A stretch of DNA of 64,000 nt from Cladopsammia gracilis (taxonomy: Eukaryota; Cnidaria; Anthozoa; Scleractinia; Dendrophylliidae), in assembly GCA_022457155.1 (NCBI GenBank), contig JAJGOT010000459.1, positions 248,001 to 312,000 of the forward strand, given 5' to 3'. The translations under genes were made by a program, and so were the position numbers. Each line of letters opens with the position of its first letter. Position 1 is the stretch's first letter. The notes under the pieces were generated by a model, which did not search any database, had not been told where the DNA came from, and was given only the letters and a program-made list of their open reading frames with translations. This document shows, in pieces, positions 44,319 through 56,790 of this stretch.

Positions 44319-47300
44319 TTACTTTACATCACTAAGTTTCTTGGCCTTCAGAAAAAAAACAATGCAGTAATTGATGCATAGGATAGTGAAATCTGAAAGG
44401 AAACAAAATAATGCACGCAAGTCAGAATGTATTTTTTTATAATTTAAACAATGAGTTGGAGACCTCCATCAAACCAACTAATCTCACACATGACCTACAC
44501 TGTACACACTGTAGGTCGAAAACTTAAGGTTTTGTTACATGTATATACAAGATCAGGGCTTTGCTCTAGCAGTGCCTGGTGTTTCCTGGCAACTTACTTT
44601 TGCCCTGAGGCAACCAGGAAATCTATGTTTTTGCATATTTGTAAAACTCATAATGCTGGGCACCCTGGTTTTCACAGGTTCAGAGCTTTCGGTCCCGTGC
44701 AAACTTTCTCAGAGCACAGCCTTGAAGAGCCACCACTCTTGTTTTACAACCTGCCTGGTAACGGGTTACCTTGCAATACGATAAATCAGCTTTTTCAACA
44801 AACGCATCGAAACCCTCAACCTGAATTCCCTGTATCTAATCACCACAAATATCAATCCCATTATAAATGTGTTAACTTACTAGATTCTGTTTCAACAGCA
44901 TCAGGTTGTTTGTTATCCTTGGTTTTGTCCTCAGTCTATAAATTATGAACCAGAAAAATAACATTTTTGACTGGCAGTAAGTGTTTTCACAAGGAATTAA
45001 TCTGAGGAATTCTGCAAACTCTAGAAATTAATATGCTGTTACTCCTCTGGTTGGAATGCCATTATCACAAATAAGACTCTGCATGTTGTCTGGTAATGTG
45101 GCAGTACTCATTTACTCCTAATGTGCAAAGAGGCACTGCAAGGGTCAAGTTAACACTTGAACAACTTGGGAAGTAAAAACTGATTGACCCAGGACTTCAA
45201 ATATCAACAAGTCAGTGACAAAAGGTTTCCACAAGTGAGTGCAAATGCTCAAGCTCTCAAAAATTTATAAATGAGTTTTCCTGTTTTACTTTTTTTAAAG
45301 TGTGTTAGTTTCCCAGTGTTTCTGCTGGTAATAATGTACAATGTAGGCATTTATTCAGGGTTTAATTCTTCATAACAACATACTTACACTGTACTTGAGT
45401 GTTGTCATGCAAAGTGTCACTGCAATCACCACTACATGTACATGTGCATGTATCTTCTACAGTGTACCCTGTTGTTCTGTTTTGTAATTAGAAAAAAATA
45501 TTGTTAGAAGAATAATGTCAGTTGTTTCATTGTTTACGCGTAGATTAGTTTGATCAACTGAATTGTTGATAAAGTAAATTAAGTCTGACGGTTTGAGGGC
45601 TAACACTTAAAAAATACCTTCTTTATTCTTTTATGGTAGCAATTTACTTTATCAACATGACTGATAACACTAACGTTTTGTTTCACTCCCCACAATTCAT
45701 TATCACAGTTTCATTTGAAACCAACTGCTTTATATTCAATGTCTATCATAATTATACATGCAAGGCTTTAGACCAGTGCAAATTATGGTCCTGTACATGT
45801 ACATGTATTTACACAACAAAGAGTGACGCAACTCCTGCATAGTTTAAAGTCTACTCTGGGTTAAAGGCCCAGTATCACCCATTCGGCTTTGCGGTCGTTT
45901 GTTTTTGTTTTCATAAATGGCACAATTTTGCAATTTTGGGCTGTGCTCTAGCAACACAGTGGCCCATAGCATGTCACTTTTGACCATGGGTGATCAGAAA
46001 GTGTACAAACATGTAGCTTTTTCACAAAACATATAAGCTGGTACCAATAATGTAGATTTAGAGCACAGCCTTACAGCCTTGTAAGGCTGTACAGTCCATT
46101 GTTAAGTAAAAATACATGTAGTTATTTTCATAATGATGCTATTTACCCACACGATGGCTACAACTGTACATATATGCTGTGCTTAAAACTATCCTTGATT
46201 CTATTTTTGTTTTATCCTCATTAGCAAAGATTACATGTATGTCACACAGACTAAAGAAAAAAAAATAAGTGAAGTGCAACAGCTACATGATCAATGAACA
46301 TATGTACATGTACCTACAACAACAAATTAAAATTGCTTTCTTTTCTGGTGGGCCTTTCTCTTTACAAAGAGCTATCCAATATGACGTTTGTGAACTACAG
46401 ATACGTCCATTATAATCACACTAAAAAATACACTGAAATGAGGACATTTACAAAACATGGACCCGGGTCTATGGACACCCCTGTGGACCCAGTCCATGGA
46501 CCACTTGATGGACCACCCCTTATTTTTGTCAATTTTAATTTTCTTTTCCCAAATTTTTCTGTCAGTCTAAAGGATGGACTGTGGACTGAGGACAGGGTAT
46601 AAAACACAGTCTTAAGTTGAAATAAATTATGGCATTCAACATCAATATTTAACTTCCTACTATTTTACGCTTTTGCCAACATTGCATTTTATACAATGTA
46701 TGCAGTCCGATTCTTGGCTGGTACTGTTGGGGCAGGAGCATGTGAAGTTTTAGTGCTCTCCCCAAAGATTTCATTTGACACATATAGAACAAGAAGGACT
46801 GGGTCAAGTCCCACGCTACAGTGTGTGCTATTACACGTATTATGGGATGCAGACAATCCCATGTGCTTGTCTTTTGGAACATGGATAAAACAAAAGTCTA
46901 GTGGAGTATACAGGTGTAAACAAACACATGCCAAAGCCATCATACTGATTGTTTTCATTGTTTCTACATGTAGGTGCTTCGTGGATACTCGCAAAGAGCA
47001 GTGTTTTCATTTTGAGTTCTCGGTGAGGGAAGGGGGAGGGAACGGGGAAGGTGAGGTTCATTCAATTCAAACCTTAAACACTGCTCTGTGCGAGTATCCA
47101 CAAAGCATCTAGAAATAATAACAAACAAAACCAATCTTTATCTTGTTCCGACACTATTCATCAGTATGGTTGCTTGCGCACATGTTTGTTTATACTCCAG
47201 CAGGCCTACACTGTAATCAGTATTTTTTTAACAGCACATGCACAACGAATCCAAAAGAAAAGCACACAGGATTGTCTGTATCCCATAATTATAGTACAGT

Positions 47301-48078
47301 GTAGCTTGGGACTTGGTCCAGTCCTTTTTGTTCTACTTGTGTCTTGACATTGCTACTTGATGTTGAATGCCATTAATTTATTTAAACTGAAGACTGTGTT
47401 TTATACCCTGTCCCCAGTCCACAGTCCATCCTTTATACTGACAGAGGTCCATGTTTTGTATACGTCCCTGAACTGACTATTGTCATTTTTGCCAGGTACT
47501 GATTAACTAAGCAATGTTCACCTTTTCCAAAGGTTTTACCTCCAACAATTAACAAGTCAGTGGTCTTATGACCTACAGTATGGTTTCCTAAGCATGGACG
47601 GCCAAAGGCCCCAGCAAATAAGAAGAAAATAATACTGTATATGTATTTTATGTTAAAAATCAACATCACTTGAACAGAATTGCAAGATTGACAGATATAT
47701 TAAAATTCAAGGTTTAGTTTCTTATAAGCTTATTTATTCAAATGAGCAGGCTGAAATTGGTTCTGTCCTGGTGTACCGATACATAAGGACAAAAACAAAA
47801 GACTAAACAAAACACAACGTGAAATCCCTTGTAAAGACTGTAAGCCCGTACAGTCACCAAGGCAAAACCCTGAAATTCGCAGAAAATCTTCAGTACAGGT
47901 AGCCAAAAATAATATTTAAACTGGTTTACATTGTTAACGTAAGCTTACTTACCTTTGGAATCACAAGGGCAGCAAGAATGAAGCGCTTGAATTGGTGTAG
48001 CATAAAAGAACTAGCCAACACGGCGATCAAATTAACTTGACTTGACGATGCATGTACGTTGGAAGCAATCGTATGCAT
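44319..48078 (-). CDS. Putative small two-helix membrane protein (three exons), unrecognised
   Basis: Exons 47953-48078 (or from ATG 48111), 44881-44935 and 44319-44392 join in phase with GTAAGT/AG sites. Exon 1 ends CCAAAG before GTAAGTAAGC, and the last exon follows TTTGTTTCCTTTCAG. The product is about 84 aa. It has a hydrophobic segment in exon 1 (VNLIAVLASSFMLHQ...FILAALVIP), a charged linker (TEDKTKDNKQPDAVETES) and a second helix (FTILCINYCIVFFL) with a basic tail KAKKLSDVK. Other exons could lie in the 3-kb intron, which also contains a foldback element. A CpG-rich stretch at 48190-48310 upstream may be the promoter. Family unknown. Confidence 0.45.
44936..46562. other. Intron/intergenic sequence
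   Basis: Repeated TACATGTACATG words (45430, 45795, 46300). No convincing exon. Confidence 0.4.
46563..47447. mobile_element. Foldback element (about 195-bp paired arms, 880 bp)
   Basis: GGATGGACTGTGGACTGAGG...TATAAAACACAGTCTT at the left is the inverse of AAGACTGTGTTTTATACC...CCAGTCCACAGTCCATCC at 47390-47430. A second inner pair (GACTGGGTCAAGTCCCACGC... at 46798 with 47255-47340) also matches. The left arm carries an extra stretch of about 130 bp. Confidence 0.8.
46972..47109. mobile_element. MITE nested in the foldback loop
   Basis: GTGCTTCGTGGATACTCGCA...GAGCAGTGTTT pairs with AAACACTGCTC...GCGAGTATCCACAAAGCATC. G-rich interior. Confidence 0.8.
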
Positions 48079-48111
48079 AGCGATCGTTGATATGTTGTAA
48101 AAACATTGCAT

Positions 48112-48636
48112 GTAGCTTATTCAGAAAACGTGGAACGAGAAAAAGGCTCAAAACACAAGTTGTCTTTTCAAATCAAGTGAAGTTTAGGGCGCTGAAAGCG
48201 AGCAGTAAAGTCGTTGAAATAAGCGCCACAAACTGCCCGCCGGGAATGACTCTCTTGCGCATGATCAATTCGCACCCAAGACCTCCCGGCCGAGCGGCCC
48301 CAGCCGAAAATTGCTTTGATGATTGCCTTTGATTTATTTATTTCTGATTCACCATTATTATAATAGGCTTTAAAATGCATTTCTTTTTAATCTCTCGTTC
48401 TTCGGAAATTATTTCTATTTCCGTTCCAGGTAAATCCAGGCTTTAAAAACACCTCTTTCAAGAGCTGTTTAGTAAAGGCTAAAATATTAAAATGCTGTGT
48501 CAGTTGTGTGCTCCTCATCGGTTTTCACTTTTTTCATTGACATGTGAAGTAAAGATTTGTGATCCAAATAGTACATGAGACAATATCTTATACAACAGTA
48601 ATACCGCCGTTGAACTAAGCTGTGTCTTGTATTTTG

Positions 48637-48638
<2 letters not shown>
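48112..48638. other. Upstream region of the small membrane-protein gene
   Basis: Locally GC-rich (48190-48310), otherwise AT-rich. No exon recognised. Confidence 0.35.
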
Positions 48639-48709
<71 letters not shown>

Positions 48710-48710
48710 C
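48639..48710. repeat. (AT)n microsatellite followed by a T-run
   Basis: About 27 AT units then about 18 T. Confidence 0.95.
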
Positions 48711-48938
48711 TTTGAATGATACGTTTTTTCTCGCTCTCGCTCGCGACGGAAGCGGCAATCTCTTATGTGTGTGCTTTTGCTCACGTTTGAGTCGATGTCG
48801 GACTGTTACACTAAGTTCACTCAAAATAAAGAGTTGTTTCAACTCACTTTATTGGGTTAAGAATTAACTCATATTTTGAATTTGAGTGAGAAGCACTTAC
48901 TCACTGCGGTGACTAGTTTTTAATCGTATGTTTGAGTA

Positions 48939-48952
48939 AAAGCAGTAAAAGG
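48939..48952. repeat. LINE target-site duplication, 3'-side copy
   Basis: AAAGCAGTAAAAGG, identical to 61525-61538, directly next to the T12 tract (poly(A) of the minus-strand LINE). Confidence 0.85.
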
Positions 48953-49210
48953 TTTTTTTTTTTTGTATTTTACTGATATTTATTGGTTTTCAATTTTATT
49001 ACACACTTAAACATCTAAACATTAAGTTAAACATTAAAACATTTAAACATTACATTAAACATTAAACATTAAACATTAAATTGAAAAAAAAAAAATTTAA
49101 AAGTTAATTAATTCACTCACACACATACATATACACACACCCCTTCATAATAATAATAATCTATTGTAATATTTTAGGTATAAGTACAGCTGCGGCACAA
49201 GATTGTACAT

Positions 49211-49605
49211 TTATTGTGTTATGTATTTGCCCCACTTTTTGTTATGAGCTGAAATTTTATTATTAGATTTGGCAATTATTGTTTCAAGTTGATAGATCAT
49301 TTTAATTTTTAAATTAAAAACTCTAATTGAAGGCACAGATCTTTTTTGCCTACAATAATATAAGTATTGTTTAGCAACTAACAGAACATGATTTACGAAC
49401 AATTCATCGTCGCACCTTATAATACCAAACATTATATCCCTGTCAGAGAAATTAGCGATTTTAATTCCTTGTTTGGTAAGCCATTTTATAACTTCAGCCC
49501 AGAAATTCTTAGTGTAATGACAAGATGTAATTAGGTGCTCAAGGGACTCGTCTATTTCTCCACAAAAAGAGCATGCCGGAGATGGTGCAACTCCAACTTT
49601 AAATA
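49211..49605 (-). CDS. LINE ORF2 C-terminal part with CCHC-like motif
   Basis: The frame resumes at the insertion boundary with FKVGVAPSPACSFCGEIDES, the cysteine/histidine motif (C-x2-C-x8-H-x4-C) found near the C-terminus of L1/Tx1 ORF2, and ends HNKKWGKYITQ stop at 49211-49213. It is the missing end of 56824-60307. Confidence 0.85.
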
Positions 49606-51019
49606 AATCAAAGGGCTCTTAAAGCCATCTCGTTAATGCGTTGAAACATGAGGTTAAAAAAAGAAGAATCTAAAATAAATATAAAATAAATATGGTAAAG
49701 ATGGCGTTGTAGAATCAGACATTATGTAGAAAATGCGAGGCGCAGTAGTCAACTGGATATGGTTCTTGGCAGGATAGAGAAGATTGAGAGAACTTGGTTT
49801 GAAAATTCGTGTTGGTGCAAGTCAAAAAAAGTTATGAGTAACAAAGAATCACGAGTGTGAATGTAAATAATTTTGATGTCAGTGAAGTGAAAGTGAAAGA
49901 CTTTTCCCGCCTTGCTAGCTAATTGACGATGAAAATGTGTTGTTGGTTCAATTTACACAGTGCATTTTCAGTTATTCATTGTCTATTTTCGGTTGGGATA
50001 TTTGACAATGGAAAAGACTTTCTAAATCAAATACAATAGATTGCCGCAATTTCAAAACAATTAAAAGCCCACATCGATAATACGTCACGTGCAATGACTT
50101 TATATCTGATCAGATGAGACATTAATATTAATTATCAAAATATCAATTGACACAACAAATGGTGACTGAATCTTTAATATTCTTTAAAGTAAGGCCCGAT
50201 TCAAACATTGAACTTCACATTTGCCGAATCTAATGAAAGGAGGCCGTAACAACATGTCATTTCTCTAGAGCTGCCTTTCCCCATGCCAGGACAATTTGAG
50301 CTATGTTTATGGCGCCATCAGCCATTTCTTTTTCAACTCTCCAGCAGTATTCGAAAAAAGAACGAAAGTCAAAATTTATGGTATTTTGCTGTTCCTACTC
50401 TTGCATAATGAAACGGAAAGTTTTGTAGTTAGCTAAAGTATCAAGTCTGCTGTTTTATATATTTTGACATGAAAAATGGCGGGAAAATGGTGATCACGTG
50501 GTCATTTTTCGGTCACGTCTGCTATGGACGCACTTATATAGAAAATATTGGGTCTGGAGCGGATAAACAGGGCACCACTCCTGGCGGTCACTTTTTTAGT
50601 TTCCCTTAGATCGAAATGAGGTTCATGACAGGCCTGCACCGACTCCGCTATGTGGTTTTGCGGTTGCGATGCATTTATATTAGCTTTCAAAGTTTGGCTG
50701 TTATGAGTCGTGTCGTTAAGTGATTTACGTCTTGTATGATGTGTTAGACGGCGTTTTGTAAATAGTTTTCAGGAATGGTTGGTTTTGAACGAAACTCCAT
50801 TTTTCATCAGTATTTGTTTAAGGTTTTTCAGTCGTGGGTGAAATGTTGTGACAAAAGGCGTTATTATCTCGCGAGTTTTTTTCGTTTTGTTTTCATGCCA
50901 ATTGCGTTCCGGCAAAAGTGAAATTTAGAATACCAGTGCATTTAGGAGGGTGCTGATGGGGTTAACAGTTAACTGACAATTGCCCAAAAATATAGTAGTT
51001 AACTGATAAATGAAAAGTT

Positions 51020-51283
51020 ACCGTATTTTCTCTATTAAATGCCCCCGGCGTTTATTTCAAACTTGGCCTTGTGGACCCGGCGTTTCTTTGTATCAGCAGT
51101 TTTTTCTCGCCCGCCATTTTTTAAGAAAGGGTTATTATTCGTTTTTCTTGGCAGCCTTGTACCTTGCCCTTAAATCTTAAGTTTATTATACCACAAACAA
51201 ACGTTTGAGGAGCAATACTTACAACTTCCTCAATTATACCCGGCGTTTATTCGGGGCCCGGCGTTTAATTGAGAAAATAGGGT
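51020..51283. mobile_element. MITE with ACCGTATTTTCTC ends
   Basis: ACCGTATTTTCTCTATTAAA matches the inverse of TTTAATTGAGAAAATAGGGT, and CCCGGCGTTTATT recurs in both orientations inside. Flanking TTA/TAA. Confidence 0.75.
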
Positions 51284-51651
51284 AACAGTTAAGTGACATT
51301 CTATTAATTATACTAAATGAACGATTGTTGTTGTTAATAAAAGCAACATAGTTTTTTCCTAACAGCAAAGCTATTTTGTGACTTTTACCTGCCTCGCAGC
51401 GTGACCAGGTGACATATTAACCGATATTATATGCGAAAGGTACCAGGGTCGTAGAGCGTTGACCTTGATCTCCGTGATGGCGTCGAGTGGCGTGGTCAAA
51501 GTTATTCTGAGTTTTTATCGAGATGATGACAAAGGATCGGCATTCGAATGACACATAAGTCGCATACCGTTTGACATGACAAAGCACAATTCAATGGACA
51601 TATAATCAAACAATAAGCGGAAAGTTTGGACTCGGTGAGTTTGATTTAAAG

Positions 51652-51750
51652 TTGTTGCGATTAGAGAAGATCGACGGGAAAGCTGTTACAAAGGCTCAGT
51701 TGGAAATGGAGCTACCTTTTCTAATGGGAAGTGCGACAAGTGAGATACAT
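51652..51750 (+). other. Possible stray exon, unrecognised
   Basis: Open + strand frame LRLEKIDGKAVTKAQLEMEL followed by CATGGTATGT, a good 5' splice site. No partner exon found. Confidence 0.15.
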
Positions 51751-51919
51751 GGTATGTATTCTGTTTCGTCATTTTGTCCTAGCATGCGAACGCGGGTTGA
51801 CCCCTGGTTTGACCAGACGAGCCCTTTTCAGTCTTAGATTAAATGAGTAAGATTTCTGATTACCCTAAAACCTGTATTAAGCAGACTCCAAAGTAAGTGG
51901 ACACACCGTTGGTATTTTA

Positions 51920-52987
51920 CTGTGGCTATATGGCCGGTAACCGGTCAAGGTTTTCAAAACACTAAATGGCCGGCAGTTCTATATTCACAGTAAATTTCTC
52001 AAAATCGAAAAATTCCAGCTAATCTAAACTATCATATGTCGATTTAGAAAAGTCAAGCGATCCTGAAATGCTTTATAGATCTCAAGTCTAGGGTTTGGTT
52101 TACGCTGGGCTCAGAAGACGAAACCATGTTTTGTGACACTTAAACTTTTTTCAGTTCCACTGCCGGTCAAGGTTTTCAAAACACTAAATGGCCGGCAGTC
52201 CTATATTCTCAGTAAATTTGACAAATCGAAACAATACAGCCATTCTGAACTATCATATGTCGTGATCCTGATCAAACGAGCCGGTTTTGTGGGATTTCTA
52301 TATCACGAAACCATGTTTTGTGACACTTGGAACTTTTTTCAGCTCGACTGCCGGTCAAGGTTTTCAAAACACTAAATGGCCGGCAGTTCTATTTTTTCAG
52401 TAAATTTCACAAAATCGAAAAGATCCAGCCATTCTGAACTATCATATGTCGTGATCCTGATCAAACGAGCCGGTTTTGTGGGATTTCTATATCACGAAAC
52501 CCCCGACGAAACCATGTTTTTGCAGTCGAGCTGAAAAACGTTCAGTGTCACAAAACATGGTTTTGTCTTCTGAGCCCAGCGTAAACCAAACATTAGACTT
52601 GAGATCTATAAAGCATTTCAGGATCGTTTGACTTTTTTAAATCGAGATATGATAGTTTAGATTAGCCGGAATTTTTCGATTTTGTGAAATTTACTGAGAA
52701 TATAGAACTGCCGGCCATTTAGTGTTTTGAAAACCTTGACCGGCAGTCGAACTGAAAAAATTTCTAAGTGTCACAAAACATGGTTTCGTCTACTGAGCCT
52801 AGCGTAAACCAAACACTAGGCTTGAAATCTATAAAGCATTTCAGGATCGCTTGACCTTTCTAAATCGACATATGATAGTTTAGATTAGCTGGAATTTTTC
52901 GATTTTGAGAAATTTACTGAGAATATAGGACTGCCGGCTATTTAGTGTTTTGAAAACCTTGACCGGTTACCGGCCATATAGCCACAG
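51920..52987. mobile_element. Foldback element with about 500-bp arms and internal direct repeats
   Basis: CTGTGGCTATATGGCCGGTA...GGTCAAGGTTTTCAAAACAC at the left is inverted at the right end (52930-52987). Within the arms a unit of about 200 bp (CTGCCGGTCAAGG...TTTTGTGACAC...TTTTTTCAG) is repeated in direct orientation three times on the left and inverted on the right. No ORF. Confidence 0.85.
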
Positions 52988-53911
52988 CGAATAACGCTTA
53001 TTTTATTGGACACAAGCATCAGTGAAATTCGATTTTTTTCCTTCCCATACTCTCTGTGTACGATCCTGTATCAAACAGACATCTTTAATACTGACAATCC
53101 TTATTACGGTTTTGGAAGCTATCTTGACAGGTGAGAAATTATGGTTTTTAGATGAGAATCTAATGTCGAATAATTTTCGTAAAGCGGCTGTTCTAAGTCC
53201 AATCCCGAAAACGCATTCACTCTGGTCATTCTCATGGCCTTTAAAGTAACCTTATCTTAACTTTGCAAATTTAAAAGCCTTACTGATATACGTAATTTCC
53301 TACTTGTCAAGCTAAATCACTTGATAAGATCAATGAATGAAAATATTGAAATGAACCGATTTCCGACAGCGTGACCCAGTTAAAAAAGAAAAACATAAAA
53401 CTTTCTTATACAAGCGCATGAGTATAGGCTACCAGTGTAGCCTCTTGTTAACTGACAATTGGCCGAAAAAAAATAGTAGTTAACTGACAATTGGGTACCC
53501 CCATTAGCACCCTCATTTAGCAGTGCTAGATTAATTTGTCGTGTGTTTGGCCTTGTTTACAAAATGGTAAAGTAAGCTCACTGTAGCTGTCGAGAAAAAG
53601 CTGCGCCGGGTTTACAGCTCTTTACAGGCAAATTCACCGCGAGAAACAACTTCAAGCATCACGCTTCAGTGAATGTTCTGACACCTATAGAATGAATTGA
53701 GTTCTGGTCATTTCACGAACAGAAATCTAGAACCGGAAAGGAGGAAAGAGTTACGCGGTTAACATCGGAACGGATAGATTGCCGTCCAAAATGGTGGCGC
53801 TGTTCAGATGTGTGTTACTTTTCCTTTATACCCTCTTAAAGTTTGATGTTCCCAATGTTTACGTATTTTTCTACGAAAGAGACGATAACTTAATTTGTAA
53901 TAGGAACGAAA

Positions 53912-54295
53912 TTAAACAAGAGTGACAGGAGCAAAAGTTTCATTTGATTCAACAATATAAATTGATAAATTGAGACAATTAGCCACAGTTTGAATGATAA
54001 TCGCATCAGCCCATGTTCCTTGACATGACATATTATTCAAATATTCTTGCCAAGAGTGTTCAGTATTACTCTCTATAAACTGTTCTGGGTTATATACTAA
54101 ATATTCAATGCCAAGACTACGTATATAAAAATGGTTCGTAGCATCGCCATACAATTGATGTGATACGGCACGAAAAAAACAATCGCCACCTCCTCCAACA
54201 TCAAGAGCAATTCTATTTAATTCAGATAACCTACTTTCTAGTAGTAAAACTGAATCTATAGCACCTGAACCATTAAAAGCAACCATTACAAACAA
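53912..54295 (-). CDS. OTU-like cysteine protease domain fragment (127 aa)
   Basis: Contains the OTU catalytic block (RIALDVGGGGDCFFRAVSHQ: Asp and Cys with the GDCFF signature) and GTWADAIIIQTVANCLNLSI. The distal His block, normally a further 10-30 residues on, is missing because the frame stops at VTLV. ATG at 54295 or 54286. OTU domains occur as single proteins in eukaryotes and as parts of Helitron/Helentron replication proteins. Here it lies inside the Helentron-like block in the same orientation, so the latter is favoured. Truncated, so probably inactive. Confidence 0.75.
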   Translation of the reverse strand: MFVMVAFNGSGAIDSVLLLESRLSELNRIALDVGGGGDCFFRAVSHQLYGDATNHFYIRSLGIEYLVYNPEQFIESNTEHSWQEYLNNMSCQGTWADAIIIQTVANCLNLSIYIVESNETFAPVTLV

Positions 54296-54359
54296 TTGAT
54301 AATTTTGTTTAACGAAATAATAGATTTAAATATATTTTTTCTTGCTTTAAGTGTGCTAT

Positions 54360-54475
54360 ATTCTTTGCTAATAGAGCTACGTTGAGCGCTCGAAGGCAAC
54401 TCTCTTGTGTCAGGATTTCAATGCAATCAAGCTACGTTGAGCACTCTAAGGTAACTCTCTTGTCCGCTTTAGGAT
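54360..54475. repeat. Short tandem duplication, about 65 bp
   Basis: AGCTACGTTGAGC..TC..AAGG.AACTCTCTTGT...AGGATTTCAATG occurs twice. Confidence 0.7.
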
Positions 54476-55714
54476 TTCAATGTTATCAGTACGACACGCA
54501 ATTGATATTCGTCTTCTTTTTATAGACTTTATACGCCAAGAACGTTTTCTCTCTCTTACTTGCCACTCAAACAATACATTGTCTTTTTGTCAAATAGAGA
54601 CAAAATCTCTCTTAAAAAAATAAACACGCTGAAATCGCTTATAAAATGCTTCTTAAAATGCTTCCTTGATAACTTTTATAAACAAAATCAGGAACATTTT
54701 TACGTCTTTTGCGTACTGTTGCATAATCAAACTGTAATAGCAATGATTAATTGTTTTAAAATAGCACAAAACCGAAATCCATACTCTTGCATAATCAAAC
54801 CGAAACATTTTTAGTTAGCTGAATAAGCAAAATCTACCCTCTCTTGCATACTATTGCATAATCATGACACCTAAATATTTAATAACTATTGGAAAAGCAG
54901 ACAAAGATTACAACTCAAAAAGCGAACAAAAATACAGCGTGAGATTTCTCAGCTTCGTCGAGCGCGAAAAGTTGACTCGTTTAACTTTAAGCGAGTTGAC
55001 TTTAAACGAATCGTAAAATTAACTCTTTTCACGAGATTTCACTTTGACATTCGTTAAGCGACATAAAAAATCGCTCCTCGCTGTTCATCATACCGGGTAG
55101 ACAACGTATAGCAGAACCCCGGAGGAGGACTCGCATATGTGGTTGGGTGGGGGTGCTCGTCGTATCTTTTAGGGGTTAAAATTAGGGGATCTAGGTATCT
55201 TTTAGAATATATGATTTTTCTTTTCACGATATTTCCGGTTGTCACTCGCTAAGCGACTTAAAAGGCAGAGCAAAATAGCATGTTCTTTTGAGCGCAGCTA
55301 TCAAATGTACTGAATAGGACAGCCTCTGACTCAGTTAAACTTCCCATATGACTAAAAAAAAATTGCCGGATTGACCCCTTTCATAAAATAGAAGTCCGTA
55401 TAAAGGTGAATATTTTAAGTTCGTTTACCTACAGGTTGTAACTAATTTGATTGAACCTGCACTTGGCACCAGTAGCATAGTATTGGCTGACCCGTGTACT
55501 TTCGCTTTTGTGCTTTTGTAAAACAATTAATAATTGCTATTACAGTTTCATTATGTAACAGTACGCAAAAGACGCAAAAATTTAAGCCATTGAAGGCTTG
55601 CCGCAATTCCATTCAACCGTCATCATTATAAGCCAAAAAATCAACACAACTATGACATGTTTACCATACTATTGCACAATCAAACCGCTTGGCCAATCAT
55701 AATGCAGAACGTAG
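54476..55714. other. Inner part of the Helentron-like block without recognised genes
   Basis: CTCTTGCATA.TATTGCATAATCA words recur (54710-54870, 55670). The segment 55130-55205 (GGGGGTGCTCGTCGTATCTTTTAGGG) resembles 14700-14740. Confidence 0.4.
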
Positions 55715-56076
55715 CTAATACAGGAAATCGCCTGCTGCTGCTCTCTGAGTTGACCTCTGATACGCTTGGTTAATTGCACGCTTACTTGTAACTCTAAAGT
55801 TTTCTTTCCACCAGTGATCGAGTGCATTGTTATTTAGAAGTTGCTGAAACCAATTCTGTGGTCGTGGAAATACCCAAGCCCTCCTTGGCGGCGAGCAAGT
55901 TCGTGGCGAGCTCCTAAATGTAAATAAAACGCCGACAAACCTTGAAGATAGCGTAGTTGAAGGCGTCTTCTTCGGTGTCTTCTTGCAAAAAAACTGCCGG
56001 ATTGTTATATTTATCGAATGATAAGCAGGAGAATGACTGAAATTAAACTTACAAGATCTCGATTCGTGTCATCCAT
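55715..56076 (-). pseudogene. PIF/Harbinger transposase N-terminal relic
   Basis: The minus strand reads MDDTNRDLVSLISVILLLII then a stop. A shifted frame continues RAWVFPRPQNWFQQLLNNNA and DHWWKENFRVTSK, which resembles the region preceding the DDE nuclease in Harbinger (ALP1/HARBI1-like) transposases. It stops at 55715-55717 before any catalytic motif. Confidence 0.6.
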
Positions 56077-56729
56077 GTCGATCTGTACGTTTTCGCGCGT
56101 AAACTGCAATGTCAGTGAACTCATATCTTATTATATTTTACCCTGGGGAGTCTTTTACTGTGTAACCGCATCCCAAAGAGTAAGATGAAACCTGAGATAA
56201 ACCGAACCCAAGCCATTAACCCTTGGGAAGGCCCCAAACCCAAGGTGTGTGTAACCACAACTCAATAGAAAAAAACGCAAAGTTCATGCTATTTTGCTCT
56301 GCCATACCGCTCATATTAACACACAAACTTTTCCTGTCCCATTTAATTTTCTTATAACCTCTCCATTAGTAAAATGCACCGTGAAATTCTCAAACTACGT
56401 TTCCCAAGAAAACGCATTTAACCTATTTTTACCCTTTTAAAGTAGCTATAATGGCTTTACGACAAATGATTGAAACTGATAGGTAACGTGAGATATCGAA
56501 ATTTAACAAGGACTAATACCTTTGCGGTAACGTAATGTGAGATATGACAAGTTCATCACAAGTTCTGACATCCCAATACCCTAGGGAAATTAACAATAGG
56601 TCCGGGGGTGCTCCCCAAACATTTTAGTGGCAGTATGTGACGCCCTTCTTGAAATCCTAACCGCTTTAACCAACCATATCCTCAATGCCCTAATATAGCT
56701 TCTATAAAGAACGAACAAGAAACCCCCCC

Positions 56730-56768
56730 GGACAAAAGTCCACAAAATTTTGTTAACAACTTTTGTCC
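56730..56768. other. Small hairpin
   Basis: GGACAAAAGT pairs with ACTTTTGTCC around a 19-nt loop. May belong to the 5' part of the Helentron-like block. Confidence 0.45.
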
Positions 56769-56790
56769 CTTTTTAGTACTCGACTCCGAA

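Larger units (their letters stand above)
50942..53519. mobile_element. Composite inverted-repeat element nested in the Helentron-like block
   Basis: AGGAGGGTGCTGATGGGGTTAAC at the left is an imperfect inverse of GTACCCCCATTAGCACCCTC at the right. GTTAACTGACAATTG and ATAGTAGTTAACTGA recur just inside both ends. The 2.6 kb between contains two further elements (51020-51283 and 51920-52987) and no transposase ORF. Confidence 0.6.

Noticed and set aside
48515..48867. ORFs rich in Tyr-Ile or Lys
   Set aside because: Translations of the AT microsatellite and T-run.
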